64,000 nucleotides of DNA from Clostridiaceae bacterium (GTDB lineage: Bacteria > Bacillota > Clostridia > Saccharofermentanales > Saccharofermentanaceae), in the NCBI GenBank assembly GCA_012728275.1, contig JAAYFK010000032.1, positions 1 through 64,000 on the forward strand. The letters run 5' to 3'. The notes under the pieces were generated by a model that saw only the letters and a program-made list of their open reading frames with translations, was not told the DNA's origin and did not search any database. How positions within the stretch are numbered: position 1 is the first letter of the stretch; each line of letters opens with the position of its first letter. Positions 43,836-53,283 of this stretch are shown in pieces. The position numbers and the translations under genes are program-made.

Positions 43836-45314
43836 ATGAGCAATCAAATGTGGAACGACAGAACTAACATGAGTATGCTTACCGATTTTTATGAGTTAAC
43901 AATGGGTAAGGGTTACTTAGACAAAGGCGTTGCTAACACGGATGTTTACTTCGATTTGTTTTTTAGAGGAGTACCAGAACATGGTGGATATGCGGTAATG
44001 GCTGGTGTAGAGCAAGCTATTGAGTATCTATCCAACCTTCACTTTGAAGATGACGATTTATCTTTCCTTAAGGAAAAGTATGCTTTTGATGATGCTTTCA
44101 TAGAGTATTTGCGCACATTCAAATTTGCGTGTGATGTATGGATGATACCAGAAGGCACAGTTGTTTTCCCTGGTGAGCCTCTTGTTAAGGTGAAAGGACC
44201 TATTCTTCAAGCTCAAATGCTTGAGACGGCATTGCTTTGCACGATTAACCATCAAAGTCTTATTGCGACAAAGACAGCAAGAATTGTAAGAGCAGCTGAG
44301 GGGCGTCCAGTCATGGAATTTGGTGCGAGAAGAGCACAAGGCTTTGATGCTTCTGTTCTAGGTGCCAGAGCTGCTTATATTGCAGGAGTTGCTGGAACAT
44401 CTTGTACGATTTGTGGACAGCATTTTGGTGTTCCGCTGTCTGGAACAATGGCTCATAGCTGGGTTATGCTTTTCGATGATGAATTCGAAGCTTTTGCATC
44501 TTATGCAAGGTCTTATCCAGACAAAACACTTCTCTTGGTAGATACTTATGATGTACTAAAGAGCGGTATTCCTAATGCTATTCGTTGTGCTAAGGAAGTG
44601 CTAGAGCCTATGGGTAAGCGTTTGCTTGGTATTAGAATTGATTCAGGCGACCTTACATATATGACTCAGAAATCCAGACAAATGCTGGATGAGGCAGGAC
44701 TTACCGATTGTAAGATTACGGTATCGAATGCTTTGGACGAGTACTTGATTCGAGATTTAATTAATCAAGGAGCTTGCATCGATTCATTTGGTGTGGGTGA
44801 GAGATTAATCACTTCTAAGGCAGAGCCAGTATTTGGCGGTGTGTATAAGATTTGTGCCGTTGTAGATAGTGATGGCAAGGTTATTCCAAAGATGAAAGTA
44901 TCTGAGAATGCTGCAAAGGTTACTACTCCTTGTGATAAGGAGATAGTACGTTTCTATGATGGAGCAACAGGAAAGGCCTTAGCTGATGTTCTTATGGTTG
45001 CTGGAGACGATGATGAACCAAATGGAGAGCCGTACACGATTTTTGATCCTATAGAGAAGTGGAAAGCAAAGACTTTGACAAACTATACTACGAGAAAACT
45101 GTTAGTTAAGATTTTCGATAAAGGCGAGCTAATTTATAAGTGCCCGACAATCGAAGAGATTAGAGCTTATTGCACGAAGGAAATAGATACTTTGTGGGAA
45201 TCAGTAAAGAGATTTGAGAATCCGCATAATTACTATGTTGATTTATCTCCAAAGCTTTGGCAGATAAAGAACGACTTGCTTTTCTCATATCGAGCGCCTT
45301 CAACACAAGAATAA
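43836..45314 (+). CDS. pncB: Nicotinate phosphoribosyltransferase
   Basis: The 492-residue enzyme makes nicotinate mononucleotide for NAD recycling. Marks are MSMLTDFYELTMGKGYL at the start, EFGARRAQGFDASVLGARAAYIAG, GTMAHSWVM with the active His, LLVDTYD and GIRIDSGDL. The length is that of the Firmicutes form. It starts behind AAGGAG right after a terminator, and its own promoter is not clear to me. Confidence 0.95.
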   Translation: MSNQMWNDRTNMSMLTDFYELTMGKGYLDKGVANTDVYFDLFFRGVPEHGGYAVMAGVEQAIEYLSNLHFEDDDLSFLKEKYAFDDAFIEYLRTFKFACDVWMIPEGTVVFPGEPLVKVKGPILQAQMLETALLCTINHQSLIATKTARIVRAAEGRPVMEFGARRAQGFDASVLGARAAYIAGVAGTSCTICGQHFGVPLSGTMAHSWVMLFDDEFEAFASYARSYPDKTLLLVDTYDVLKSGIPNAIRCAKEVLEPMGKRLLGIRIDSGDLTYMTQKSRQMLDEAGLTDCKITVSNALDEYLIRDLINQGACIDSFGVGERLITSKAEPVFGGVYKICAVVDSDGKVIPKMKVSENAAKVTTPCDKEIVRFYDGATGKALADVLMVAGDDDEPNGEPYTIFDPIEKWKAKTLTNYTTRKLLVKIFDKGELIYKCPTIEEIRAYCTKEIDTLWESVKRFENPHNYYVDLSPKLWQIKNDLLFSYRAPSTQE

Positions 45315-45345
45315 AAACAGATTATATATTAAGGAGAATTCAAAA

Positions 45346-45831
45346 ATGGCAAATCCAATCGCTACTATTTTAATGGAGAACGGTGAAAGTATTAAATGTG
45401 AGCTTTATTCCGATATCGCACCAATTTCTGTAGAGAACTTCGTAAAGCTTGCAAAACAAGGGTTCTACGATGGACTCATTTTTCACAGAGTAATTCCTGG
45501 ATTCATGATTCAAGGTGGATGCCCAGATGGAACTGGAATGGGTGGCCCAGGATATTCAATCAAGGGCGAGTTTGCTTCAAATGGCGTTAAGAATGATCTT
45601 AAGCATAAGAGAGGCGTTCTTTCTATGGCACGTTCGATGATGCCAAATTCTGCTGGTAGCCAATTCTTCATTATGCATGAGGATGCTACTCACCTTGATG
45701 GCGACTATGCTGCTTTTGGTATGGTAATAGAGGGTATGGATGTTGTTGACCAAATAGCTAGTGTTAAGACAGATCGTTCGGACAAGCCTCTTGTTCCACA
45801 AGTAATTAAAAACATTTCAGTAGAGAGCTAA
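45346..45831 (+). CDS. Cyclophilin-type peptidyl-prolyl isomerase
   Basis: The 161-residue cytoplasmic protein has the core cyclophilin motifs: FHRVIPGFMIQGG, GPGYSIKGEF, GVLSMARSMMPNSAGSQFFI and FGMVIEGMDVVD. No signal peptide is present. It starts behind AAGGAG, 31 bases after the previous gene. It helps protein folding; a specific client is not known. Confidence 0.95.
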   Translation: MANPIATILMENGESIKCELYSDIAPISVENFVKLAKQGFYDGLIFHRVIPGFMIQGGCPDGTGMGGPGYSIKGEFASNGVKNDLKHKRGVLSMARSMMPNSAGSQFFIMHEDATHLDGDYAAFGMVIEGMDVVDQIASVKTDRSDKPLVPQVIKNISVES

Positions 45832-45844
45832 GAGGAATCATAAG

Positions 45845-46114
45845 GTGTTAATTGCTGTACTTGTTGAATATGCTGTTGTAAGCCTGATAGCTTTTATTAC
45901 GTATGGAGTTGATAAGGGTAAGTCGATTGAGAGGGCGTGGCGAGTTCCAGAGAAGGTTCTGCTCGGTATGGGACTTCTTGGTGGAAGTGCTGGTGCGCTT
46001 GTCGCGATGAATATCTTCCGTCATAAGACAAAGCATTGGTATTTTTGGGTAGTCAACGTAATCGGATTAATCATTCAAGCCGGGATAGCCGGATATTTAT
46101 TCATTATTGGTTGA
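45845..46114 (+). CDS. DUF1294 small membrane protein
   Basis: The 89-residue protein has three TM segments and the family pattern FITYGVDK, RVPEKVLLGMGLLGGSAGAL, then FRHKTKHWYF. Function is unknown. It starts at GTG 45845 behind GAGGAATCATAAG, 13 bases after the cyclophilin stop, and ends before a strong terminator. Confidence 0.88.
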   Translation: MLIAVLVEYAVVSLIAFITYGVDKGKSIERAWRVPEKVLLGMGLLGGSAGALVAMNIFRHKTKHWYFWVVNVIGLIIQAGIAGYLFIIG

Positions 46115-46120
46115 GTATTT

Positions 46121-46156
46121 AGTGGTGCATTACATTTGTAATGTGCCACTTTTTTT
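46121..46156 (+). terminator. Strong rho-independent terminator
   Basis: A 13-pair stem (46121-46133 with 46138-46150, two G-T pairs) with an ATTT loop is followed by TTTTTT. Confidence 0.92.
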
Positions 46157-46159
46157 GTG

Positions 46160-46173
46160 CCTTTTCGAAAAGG
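46160..46173. promoter_or_regulatory. Perfect 14-base palindrome upstream of the ABC exporter operon
   Basis: CCTTTTCGAAAAGG reads the same on both strands and lies about 95 bases before the ABC ATPase start, in the promoter gap. It may be an operator, for example for the NarL-type regulator encoded at the end of this operon, but no -10/-35 pair is obvious beside it. Confidence 0.35.
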
Positions 46174-46266
46174 ACAAATGTCATATATTAAAGTGACTGC
46201 GTACACTAATGTATGAATGTCTTAAGGTGCATAATTTCAACAGAAATACCAAGGAGGACATTACTG

Positions 46267-47208
46267 ATGGCAGAAGTAATCAAGGTTGAGAATCTAGTTA
46301 AGCGTTATAAAGAACTGATAGCGTTAGATCACTTTAATATGAGCGTTAAAGAAGGAGAGATTTTTGGACTTTTGGGACCTAATGGTTCTGGTAAGTCGAC
46401 GGCAATTAACTGCATTCTTTCGCTTTTGGAATATGACAAGGGAGCGATTACGATTTTCGGAGAGAAAATGACACCAAGAGCATATTCAATTAAGTCTAAG
46501 ATAGGAGTTGTGCCACAAGAGGTTTCTGTTTTCGAAGAACTTACTGTTTATGAGAATATCGACTTCTTTTGTGGATTATATATTCAAGATAAGGCAACAC
46601 GTAAGAGATATGTGCAAGAAGCTATTGATTTTGTTGAGTTAAACGATTTCTTGAAATTTAGACCTAAGAAGCTTTCAGGAGGACTTAAAAGAAGACTCAA
46701 TATTGCTTGTGGTATAGCACATAAGCCAAAGCTTATTTTCTTTGATGAACCAACAGTAGCTGTAGATCCTCAAAGTAGAAATAAGATTCTTGAGGGTATT
46801 GAGACTCTTAGACAGAACGGCACTACAGTAGTTTATACCTCTCACTATATGGAAGAGGTTGAGCGCTTGGCTGATCATCTGATTATTTTGGACAAGGGAA
46901 CAATAATTGCTGAAGGCACTATTGATGAGTTAAAGAAAATGATTAAGAAAAGCGAGCTTATTACTGTTGAGGCTTCTGGAATTGAAGACGACGCTCTTAA
47001 TAAAATTCGTGAACTTAAGAACATCTTTAACGTTAACTATGACGGCAGCATTCTGAAGGTAGAGGCTGGAAGTGGTAAGCACAACGTAGTTGATATTATT
47101 TCAGTTTTACAAAACGGTGGATATTCTATGAAGAGAGTTTTCTCCGAACAGCCGACCTTGAACGATGTATTCCTGGAGCTTACAGGAAAGCAGCTTCGTG
47201 ATGACTAA
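46267..47208 (+). CDS. ABC transporter ATPase, ABC-2/DrrA type
   Basis: The 313-residue ATPase has Walker A GPNGSGKST, signature LSGGLKRRLNIACG and Walker B LIFFDEPTVAVDP. A C-terminal extension as in DrrA/NatA proteins starts at about residue 230. ATG 46267 follows AAGGAGG. It powers the two ABC-2 permeases encoded next, probably exporting a drug, ion or peptide. Confidence 0.92.
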   Translation: MAEVIKVENLVKRYKELIALDHFNMSVKEGEIFGLLGPNGSGKSTAINCILSLLEYDKGAITIFGEKMTPRAYSIKSKIGVVPQEVSVFEELTVYENIDFFCGLYIQDKATRKRYVQEAIDFVELNDFLKFRPKKLSGGLKRRLNIACGIAHKPKLIFFDEPTVAVDPQSRNKILEGIETLRQNGTTVVYTSHYMEEVERLADHLIILDKGTIIAEGTIDELKKMIKKSELITVEASGIEDDALNKIRELKNIFNVNYDGSILKVEAGSGKHNVVDIISVLQNGGYSMKRVFSEQPTLNDVFLELTGKQLRDD

Positions 47209-47254
47209 GACAAGCGGGATTAGTAAATCGTATTTTGTATAAGGAGAAAAAGAA

Positions 47255-48409
47255 ATGTTTAAGTACTATCTTTTGAAAAGCATACGCGAGACGCAATTCT
47301 GGTTCTGGTCGCTTGTCTTTCCACTTGCGTTAATGACATGTTTTCAGGTTGCTTTCGGAAATATATATGAAATGGAGAATTCAATTTCTCAGATCAACGT
47401 CGCTATCATAGTTGATCAAGAGAGTATGTATTCCGAAAATTTTGAGATGACAATTGACTCTCTTAGCGAGAATGACAAGGGTGAGCCTTTCTTGGTTAAG
47501 CAAGATGTAGCAAACATAGAAGAAGCTCATGAGCTTCTTCTAGATGAGAAGTCAGATCTTGATGCTGTCTTTGTTGTTGACGGCGAGAACATGGAAATCC
47601 TTCTTAAGAAGGACGGTAGAACTACTGTTACTATGGTAACTAAAACTATAGCTAACGCTTATCAGAGTAACTACTCAATAATTATGGACGCATACTCGAC
47701 CGATCCATCTAGCGTACCAGCAATTATTGAGTCGATTTCTGAAGACATAGAATACACGACATATAACGATGGAATATACACGCGAAGCCCTGACAACTAC
47801 GAGTGGTACTACATAAGTACAATAATCATGGCGTTGCTGTTCAATGTTACATTAGGTATTGGGGTTGTAAGCGACACTCGTGCGGATATTTCAGTTGGAG
47901 CCATGAGAGTGTCTGTATCCCCAGCGCGTAAGCTTAAGCTTATTCTTTCGGCTTTCTTCTCGAGAGTAATTTGCGTTTGGATTCTATCGGGCATTCATCT
48001 TCTAGTATTGAATTTTGTTTTTAAGATTAGTCTAGGTAAAAATTGGATACTCGTTGTCCTTTTCGTAATGCTAGCAGATGTATTTGCATTGGCAATAGGT
48101 CAAATCTTTGGTTTGTTCATGAAGGGATCACTGTCTCAAAGAGAGAATAAGGCAACAGGAATAGTAATGGTTTCAGTATTTTTGAGTGGAGAGATGGTTT
48201 CAAACCTTCCTGGCATCATCGAGGCAAAATTTCCAATTCTCAATGCCATTAATCCTGCAACAATCCTTAATATGGGAATGTACAGACTAATCTATTTTGA
48301 TCAGCCTTATGACTTTTTCATTAACGCAGGAAAAATCTTGGTAGTATCGCTACTATGCCTAGTCATAAGCGTAATCATGCTAAGGAGGGAAAAATATGCA
48401 TCTCTATAA
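47255..48409 (+). CDS. ABC-2 type transporter permease (first)
   Basis: The 384-residue protein has a TM segment near residues 16-36, an extracellular domain to about residue 185, and five further TM segments (about 190-380). This is the usual layout of the ABC-2/NatB/YhgE-like exporters. It starts behind AAGGAG and overlaps the next permease gene by 14 bases. Confidence 0.88.
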   Translation: MFKYYLLKSIRETQFWFWSLVFPLALMTCFQVAFGNIYEMENSISQINVAIIVDQESMYSENFEMTIDSLSENDKGEPFLVKQDVANIEEAHELLLDEKSDLDAVFVVDGENMEILLKKDGRTTVTMVTKTIANAYQSNYSIIMDAYSTDPSSVPAIIESISEDIEYTTYNDGIYTRSPDNYEWYYISTIIMALLFNVTLGIGVVSDTRADISVGAMRVSVSPARKLKLILSAFFSRVICVWILSGIHLLVLNFVFKISLGKNWILVVLFVMLADVFALAIGQIFGLFMKGSLSQRENKATGIVMVSVFLSGEMVSNLPGIIEAKFPILNAINPATILNMGMYRLIYFDQPYDFFINAGKILVVSLLCLVISVIMLRREKYASL

Positions 48410-49592
48410 GCATTTCTTTAAGATGTTAGCTCGCGAAAAGATGAGTATTATCTTATACGCTATCATCTTCGCAGTAATGGTTGGCCTATTATCTTTTATA
48501 GCGAACCAAGCAATAGACAACGGCAACAGTCAAAATATGGCAGTTTCTAGCGATATTAGCTATAAGGACATGGATGATTCATACTTAAGCCGTGGACTTA
48601 TTGAGTATCTCTCGATTAACAACAACCTAAATAACTACTCCGACGTGTCAGAGCTAAGAGTCATCGATTTGGTTTACTTCAGAGTTACAGCTTATCATAT
48701 GGATATTCCTAGTGGCTTTGGTGAGGCGATTACTAATGGTGAAGAAAGTGATGATTCACAAATTAAGTATTCCGCCAGTATGAATAACGGACCTGTAGTT
48801 GTTACAGTTGATGATCAAATTAATCACTACATTAGCGTATATGCGTCCTACATCAAGATGGGATATTCTGAGGAGGAAGCTGCTAGCACAGCAATCGAGA
48901 ATTGTAAGAATGAGGTTCCTTCTTCGATATATACAAAGGATAAGGAACTAATAGGTCAGGATCTTAACGAGGTAATCGTTCAATATACTAGTCAATACTA
49001 TTGCTACCTGCTCTTTGGTTTAGTCTGTTTGGCAGTTGGTTCAGTAATCATCAAGAACAACAAGAATAGCGTAGCTAATAGAATAGAGTCAGGTCCTGTA
49101 TCGAAGTTAAAGAGAAGTCTAGTAAATACAATAGGACTTATCACAAGTGGAATTGCTGTTTGGTTTATATTCAATGTGTTTATCTTCATCGTAGGCTTCG
49201 GCACGGTTCTATATGATAAATATTGGTGGGTTCTTTTACTTAATTCTTTTGTTACTACTTTAACTATTTGTTCAATAGCATCAGTATTTTCATCGTTCCC
49301 ATTATCGCAAAACAGCTTGTCGATGATAACAAATATCTCTGGTCTTGCGATGTCCTTCTTAACAGGAGTATTTGTTCCTACTGCTGTTCTTGGAGCTGAT
49401 GTCTTAAGAATTGGAAGATTCCTGCCATTCTATTGGTCGGTAAAGGTTAACAACATGCTGATACCAGGCTCAGGGGAAGTCTTCAGTAAGAATACGCTTC
49501 TAGTATGTCTTGGTGTACAAATTCTTTTTGCGATTGCTTTTGGTGTGGTTTCCATATTAATCAAAAACGTTCGTGCTGGAAAAAGAGCTTAA
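48396..49592 (+). CDS. ABC-2 type transporter permease (second)
   Basis: The 398-residue protein has the same layout as the preceding permease: one TM segment, a large extracellular domain (about 35-195), then five TM segments. ATG 48396 follows AAGGAGGG inside the end of the first permease gene. The pair probably forms a heterodimer. The kinase gene follows 14 bases later. Confidence 0.88.
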   Translation: MHLYKHFFKMLAREKMSIILYAIIFAVMVGLLSFIANQAIDNGNSQNMAVSSDISYKDMDDSYLSRGLIEYLSINNNLNNYSDVSELRVIDLVYFRVTAYHMDIPSGFGEAITNGEESDDSQIKYSASMNNGPVVVTVDDQINHYISVYASYIKMGYSEEEAASTAIENCKNEVPSSIYTKDKELIGQDLNEVIVQYTSQYYCYLLFGLVCLAVGSVIIKNNKNSVANRIESGPVSKLKRSLVNTIGLITSGIAVWFIFNVFIFIVGFGTVLYDKYWWVLLLNSFVTTLTICSIASVFSSFPLSQNSLSMITNISGLAMSFLTGVFVPTAVLGADVLRIGRFLPFYWSVKVNNMLIPGSGEVFSKNTLLVCLGVQILFAIAFGVVSILIKNVRAGKRA

Positions 49593-49606
49593 TGTATAAT
49601 TAGGGT

Positions 49607-50767
49607 ATGATACATAGAATAGTTGATAAAATTTTACTGATCCTTGGCATTAGCCTATTTATGTTTGCTAATGTTGACATCGGGGCGATTGAGATAATCT
49701 CAATACTATCGATGGTAATCATTGCAGTCATATGTGATCTAAGAAGGGAAGAGTCCGTAGCTATTATGGCTGCGGGGCTCTTCTTTGTTTTATCTTTTAT
49801 GAGTACGTCTCTTATTGTAGTATTTCCAATCATCGTCTATTGTCTGTTTTCGACATACGATATAGAGGAAATTATTAGCCGGTTTGCTGTTACAAGAAGA
49901 GAAATGCTTCTCCTTACAATTAAGGGAGTGTTTGTAGTATTTGTCATATATAAACTCAGCAATTTAAACGTTGATATGAACGTCAAGTGGGTCGGATATT
50001 TGATTCTGGTTCTAGCAATTAGCTTTGCTATTAAATCGGCTTTTATTAACGAGACGAAATCCTTATATAAGGGCAAGTATGATGACGCTAGACTTGAAGT
50101 CTTAATGGCAAAGCGTCAGAACCAACAAGCGATGCAAAAAAATCAAGACGAAGTATATTTGGCAACTCTTAAGGAGCGTAATAGAATAGCCCGTGAGATT
50201 CATGATAATGTAGGTCATATGCTTACAAGAGTAATCGTGCAGATGCAGGCTCTTCAGATAATTAACAAAGATCCCAACCTTAAAGAACCCCTGTCTTCTG
50301 TAGGTGATACTCTGAACCTAGCTATGACTTCAATTCGAAAAAGTGTACACGAGCTTCGTGACGACTCTATTGATTTATCTATAGGAATCAACGAGATAAC
50401 AAAAACAATCTCTGATAAATTCGAAGTGACAGTCAATACTGCAATTGACTCCCCCGCTTCCGGAATTATAAAAAACACAATTCTTGCAATAATTAAGGAG
50501 TCTGTTACGAATATTGCCAAGTACAGTAGCGGTAAGAACGTCAGAATTGAAGTCGTAGAGAATATAACATTTTGGCGAATTAGAGTATTTGATGATGGAA
50601 GAAATAAAGACTTCGAATATAACGCTCTGTCATTAGAGAATGGAAGTGGTATGGGACTAAGTAATATTGTAGCGAGAGCTAACAACTTGAATGGTCGTGT
50701 CAATATATCATCAGATGCAAAGGGCTTTACAGTACTTGTTACTCTACCAAAGGAGAATAAATCATGA
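49607..50767 (+). CDS. NarL-type sensor histidine kinase
   Basis: The 386-residue kinase has about five TM segments (residues 5-145), the HisKA_3 motif NRIAREIHDNVGHML with the phospho-acceptor His, and the ATPase boxes IIKESVTNIAKYS and NGSGMGLSNIVARAN. It has no large extracellular sensor, as in intramembrane-sensing kinases linked to ABC exporters (DesK/LiaS/YvfT-like). The ribosome binding site is weak (TTAGGG). The stop overlaps the regulator start (ATGA at 50764). Confidence 0.9.
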   Translation: MIHRIVDKILLILGISLFMFANVDIGAIEIISILSMVIIAVICDLRREESVAIMAAGLFFVLSFMSTSLIVVFPIIVYCLFSTYDIEEIISRFAVTRREMLLLTIKGVFVVFVIYKLSNLNVDMNVKWVGYLILVLAISFAIKSAFINETKSLYKGKYDDARLEVLMAKRQNQQAMQKNQDEVYLATLKERNRIAREIHDNVGHMLTRVIVQMQALQIINKDPNLKEPLSSVGDTLNLAMTSIRKSVHELRDDSIDLSIGINEITKTISDKFEVTVNTAIDSPASGIIKNTILAIIKESVTNIAKYSSGKNVRIEVVENITFWRIRVFDDGRNKDFEYNALSLENGSGMGLSNIVARANNLNGRVNISSDAKGFTVLVTLPKENKS

Positions 50768-51402
50768 AAGTAATGATAGTAGACGATGATCCATTAGTAT
50801 CAGGGGCACTTAAGGTAATCCTAGAGCAAGATGATGCTAAGAAAGAATCTATAGAAGTCATATGCACATGCTCGAATGGAAGAGATGCCATAGCAAAGTA
50901 TGATGAGCTTATCCCTGATGTCGTTCTTATGGATATTAGAATGGATAAGATGAACGGTCTTGATGCTGCAACGGCAATAATCTCGAAGCATTCGCAAGCC
51001 AGAATTCTATTTCTTACCACTTTTCTTGATGATGAATATATAAACAAGGCGCTTAAGATAGGCTCAAGAGGGTATATCTTAAAGCAAGATTGTGCTACCT
51101 TGCCTTCCGCGGTACGAGCTATCTATGGAGAGCAAATTGTTTTTGGAGGCAAGATAGTTGAGAAATTACCAGATCTAATCAATAGACAGGAAAGTTTCAA
51201 CTATAAGGACTTCGACATTACATCCAAGGAGATTCAATTAATTGAATTAGTTGCTGATGGTCTTTCTAATAAGGAAATTGCCGAAAAGATGTTCTTAGGT
51301 GAGGGAACAGTAAGAAACATGATGAGTACAGTTTTAAATAAACTAGGACTTCGCGATAGGACACAGCTTGCTTGTTTCTATTATCAAAAGATAAAACCAT
51401 AA
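50764..51402 (+). CDS. NarL/LuxR-type response regulator
   Basis: The 212-residue protein has a receiver domain (DDDP at residues 7-10, phospho-acceptor Asp in VVLMDIRMDKMNG, LKQD with the late Lys) and a LuxR-type helix-turn-helix (ITSKEIQLIELVADGLSNKEIA, then LGEGTVRNMMSTVLNKLG, in parts). It partners the kinase just upstream and probably controls the ABC-2 operon it ends. Confidence 0.93.
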   Translation: MKVMIVDDDPLVSGALKVILEQDDAKKESIEVICTCSNGRDAIAKYDELIPDVVLMDIRMDKMNGLDAATAIISKHSQARILFLTTFLDDEYINKALKIGSRGYILKQDCATLPSAVRAIYGEQIVFGGKIVEKLPDLINRQESFNYKDFDITSKEIQLIELVADGLSNKEIAEKMFLGEGTVRNMMSTVLNKLGLRDRTQLACFYYQKIKP

Positions 51403-51495
51403 CACTACAAATTCGTCTTGTTTGTGATATATTGTTTGAGTTAAACGAAGTATAAATCGTATATAAACGGTTGTTATTTTTTCTCGGAGGGTTTT

Positions 51496-53280
51496 ATGAA
51501 TTTTAAGGACTTATATGATATTTGGAGTAAGGATAGTTTCTTTGATGCTTCTACTCAGAAAGAATTAGCTGATATAGCTAATGATGAGAAAGAGATTGAG
51601 GAAAGATTCTATAAAGATCTTGAGTTTGGAACTGGTGGATTAAGAGGAATTCTTGGAGCTGGAACCAATCGAATGAATGTTTATACAGTTGCTAAGGCTT
51701 CTGCAGGACTTGCTCAATATATTGTTGCCAACGGTAAGGAAGCTATGGAGAAGGGTGTTGCTGTTTCTTATGATTCCAGACACTTCTCACCTGAATTCGC
51801 TGATGTAACTGCTTCAACGCTTGCTGCATATGGTATTAAGGTTTACCTATCAGATGAGCTTCGTCCAGTTCCAATGCTTAGCTACGCTGTTAGATACTTC
51901 GGTGCCTTTTCTGGCGTAATGATTACAGCATCGCACAACCCATCAAAATACAATGGGTATAAGGTTTATGGAGTTGACGGTGGACAAGTTACACCTGAGG
52001 CAGCTTCTGAAATCCTTTCGAACATCGAGAAGTATGCGGATGTTAGAACAATAAAGCAAATGAAACTCGAGGATGCAATTTCTTCGGGTCTAGTCGAGAA
52101 ATTCGGAAGCAAGGTCGATGAGGCTTATACAGCGATGCTTCAAGAGCTTGTTATAGATAAGGATGCAATAGACAGACAATCAGATATGGATATTGTCTAC
52201 ACGCCATTACATGGTTCAGGTAACAAGCCAGTTAGAAGAATTCTAAGTGCTGTTGGTTTTAAGAATGTACATATAGTTAATGAACAAGAACTTCCAGATG
52301 GCTCTTTCCCAACTGTTAAGACACCTAATCCAGAAGATCCTGCGGCTCTTTCAATGGGAATTGAATTGGCTAAGAAAAAAGGCGCTTCTATCGTGGTTGG
52401 TACCGATCCTGACTCTGATAGAGTTGGTGTTGCAGCTAAGACAGTCGAGGATGGGAAGGAAGTCTATAAGTCTTTCACAGGCAATCAAGTGGGAATTATG
52501 CTTCTTGATTACATCTTGAATTCTAAGAAGCAAGCAGGAACATTAGCGGATAAGTCTTTTGCTGTTACTACTATCGTATCAACAAAGCTAGCTGGTGCGA
52601 TTTGCGAGTCTTATGGTGTAGAGCTACAAGAAGTTCTTACTGGATTTAAGTTCATCGGCGAGAGAATTATGATTGACGATGAGAATGGTGACAAGAGCTT
52701 TCAGTTCGGATTCGAAGAGAGTTATGGATATCTTTCTGGACTAAACGTTCGTGATAAGGATGCGGTTGTTGCTGTAATGCTTATTTGCGGTATGGCTGCT
52801 CAATCTAAGGACATGGGTGAGACACTTTTCGATAGGTTGGAGAGAATATATAAGAAGTTTGGATATGGATTTGAAGAGGCTGTAAGCTTTACTCTTGAGG
52901 GCAAAGAAGGTCTTGAGAAGATTCAAGGTTGCATGAGCTCGATGAGACAAGAGCTTGAGGCATGTCAGACTAAGGAAGAAGCATTGAAGCTTATTGGCGG
53001 ACCTAATGTGGTAGCTGTAAGAGATTATGAGAAGTCGATTCGTTATGATTTTTCTTCTGGCAAGCTTACTACATCTCCAATTGACTTGGTTAAGTCTAAT
53101 GTTCTTCTGTATGAGTTAGGTGGAGACAAGGGTCTTGATTGGGCTTGCGTTCGTCCTTCTGGAACAGAGCCAAAGCTTAAGATCTATTTTGGTATTTATG
53201 ATACAGATAAGGCTATCGCTCTAGAAAGACTAAGTGAAGTTAAGACGAGTATGTCGGCTTTCGTTAACTCGAAGCTTTGA
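51496..53280 (+). CDS. Phosphoglucomutase/phosphomannomutase (alpha-phosphohexomutase)
   Basis: The 594-residue enzyme interconverts hexose-1- and hexose-6-phosphates. Marks are the early GTGGLRGILGAGTNRMN, the phosphoserine loop MITASHNPSKYNGYK, the metal loop GTDPDSDRVG, the sugar-binding GFEESYGYL and the phosphate-binding RPSGTEPKLKIY. Length fits the PgcA/PGM2 type. Its main job here is probably turning glucose-1-phosphate from the GH94 enzymes into glucose-6-phosphate; it may also supply mannose-1-phosphate for GDP-mannose. ATG follows GGAGGG. Confidence 0.95.
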   Translation: MNFKDLYDIWSKDSFFDASTQKELADIANDEKEIEERFYKDLEFGTGGLRGILGAGTNRMNVYTVAKASAGLAQYIVANGKEAMEKGVAVSYDSRHFSPEFADVTASTLAAYGIKVYLSDELRPVPMLSYAVRYFGAFSGVMITASHNPSKYNGYKVYGVDGGQVTPEAASEILSNIEKYADVRTIKQMKLEDAISSGLVEKFGSKVDEAYTAMLQELVIDKDAIDRQSDMDIVYTPLHGSGNKPVRRILSAVGFKNVHIVNEQELPDGSFPTVKTPNPEDPAALSMGIELAKKKGASIVVGTDPDSDRVGVAAKTVEDGKEVYKSFTGNQVGIMLLDYILNSKKQAGTLADKSFAVTTIVSTKLAGAICESYGVELQEVLTGFKFIGERIMIDDENGDKSFQFGFEESYGYLSGLNVRDKDAVVAVMLICGMAAQSKDMGETLFDRLERIYKKFGYGFEEAVSFTLEGKEGLEKIQGCMSSMRQELEACQTKEEALKLIGGPNVVAVRDYEKSIRYDFSSGKLTTSPIDLVKSNVLLYELGGDKGLDWACVRPSGTEPKLKIYFGIYDTDKAIALERLSEVKTSMSAFVNSKL

Positions 53281-53283
53281 TTT

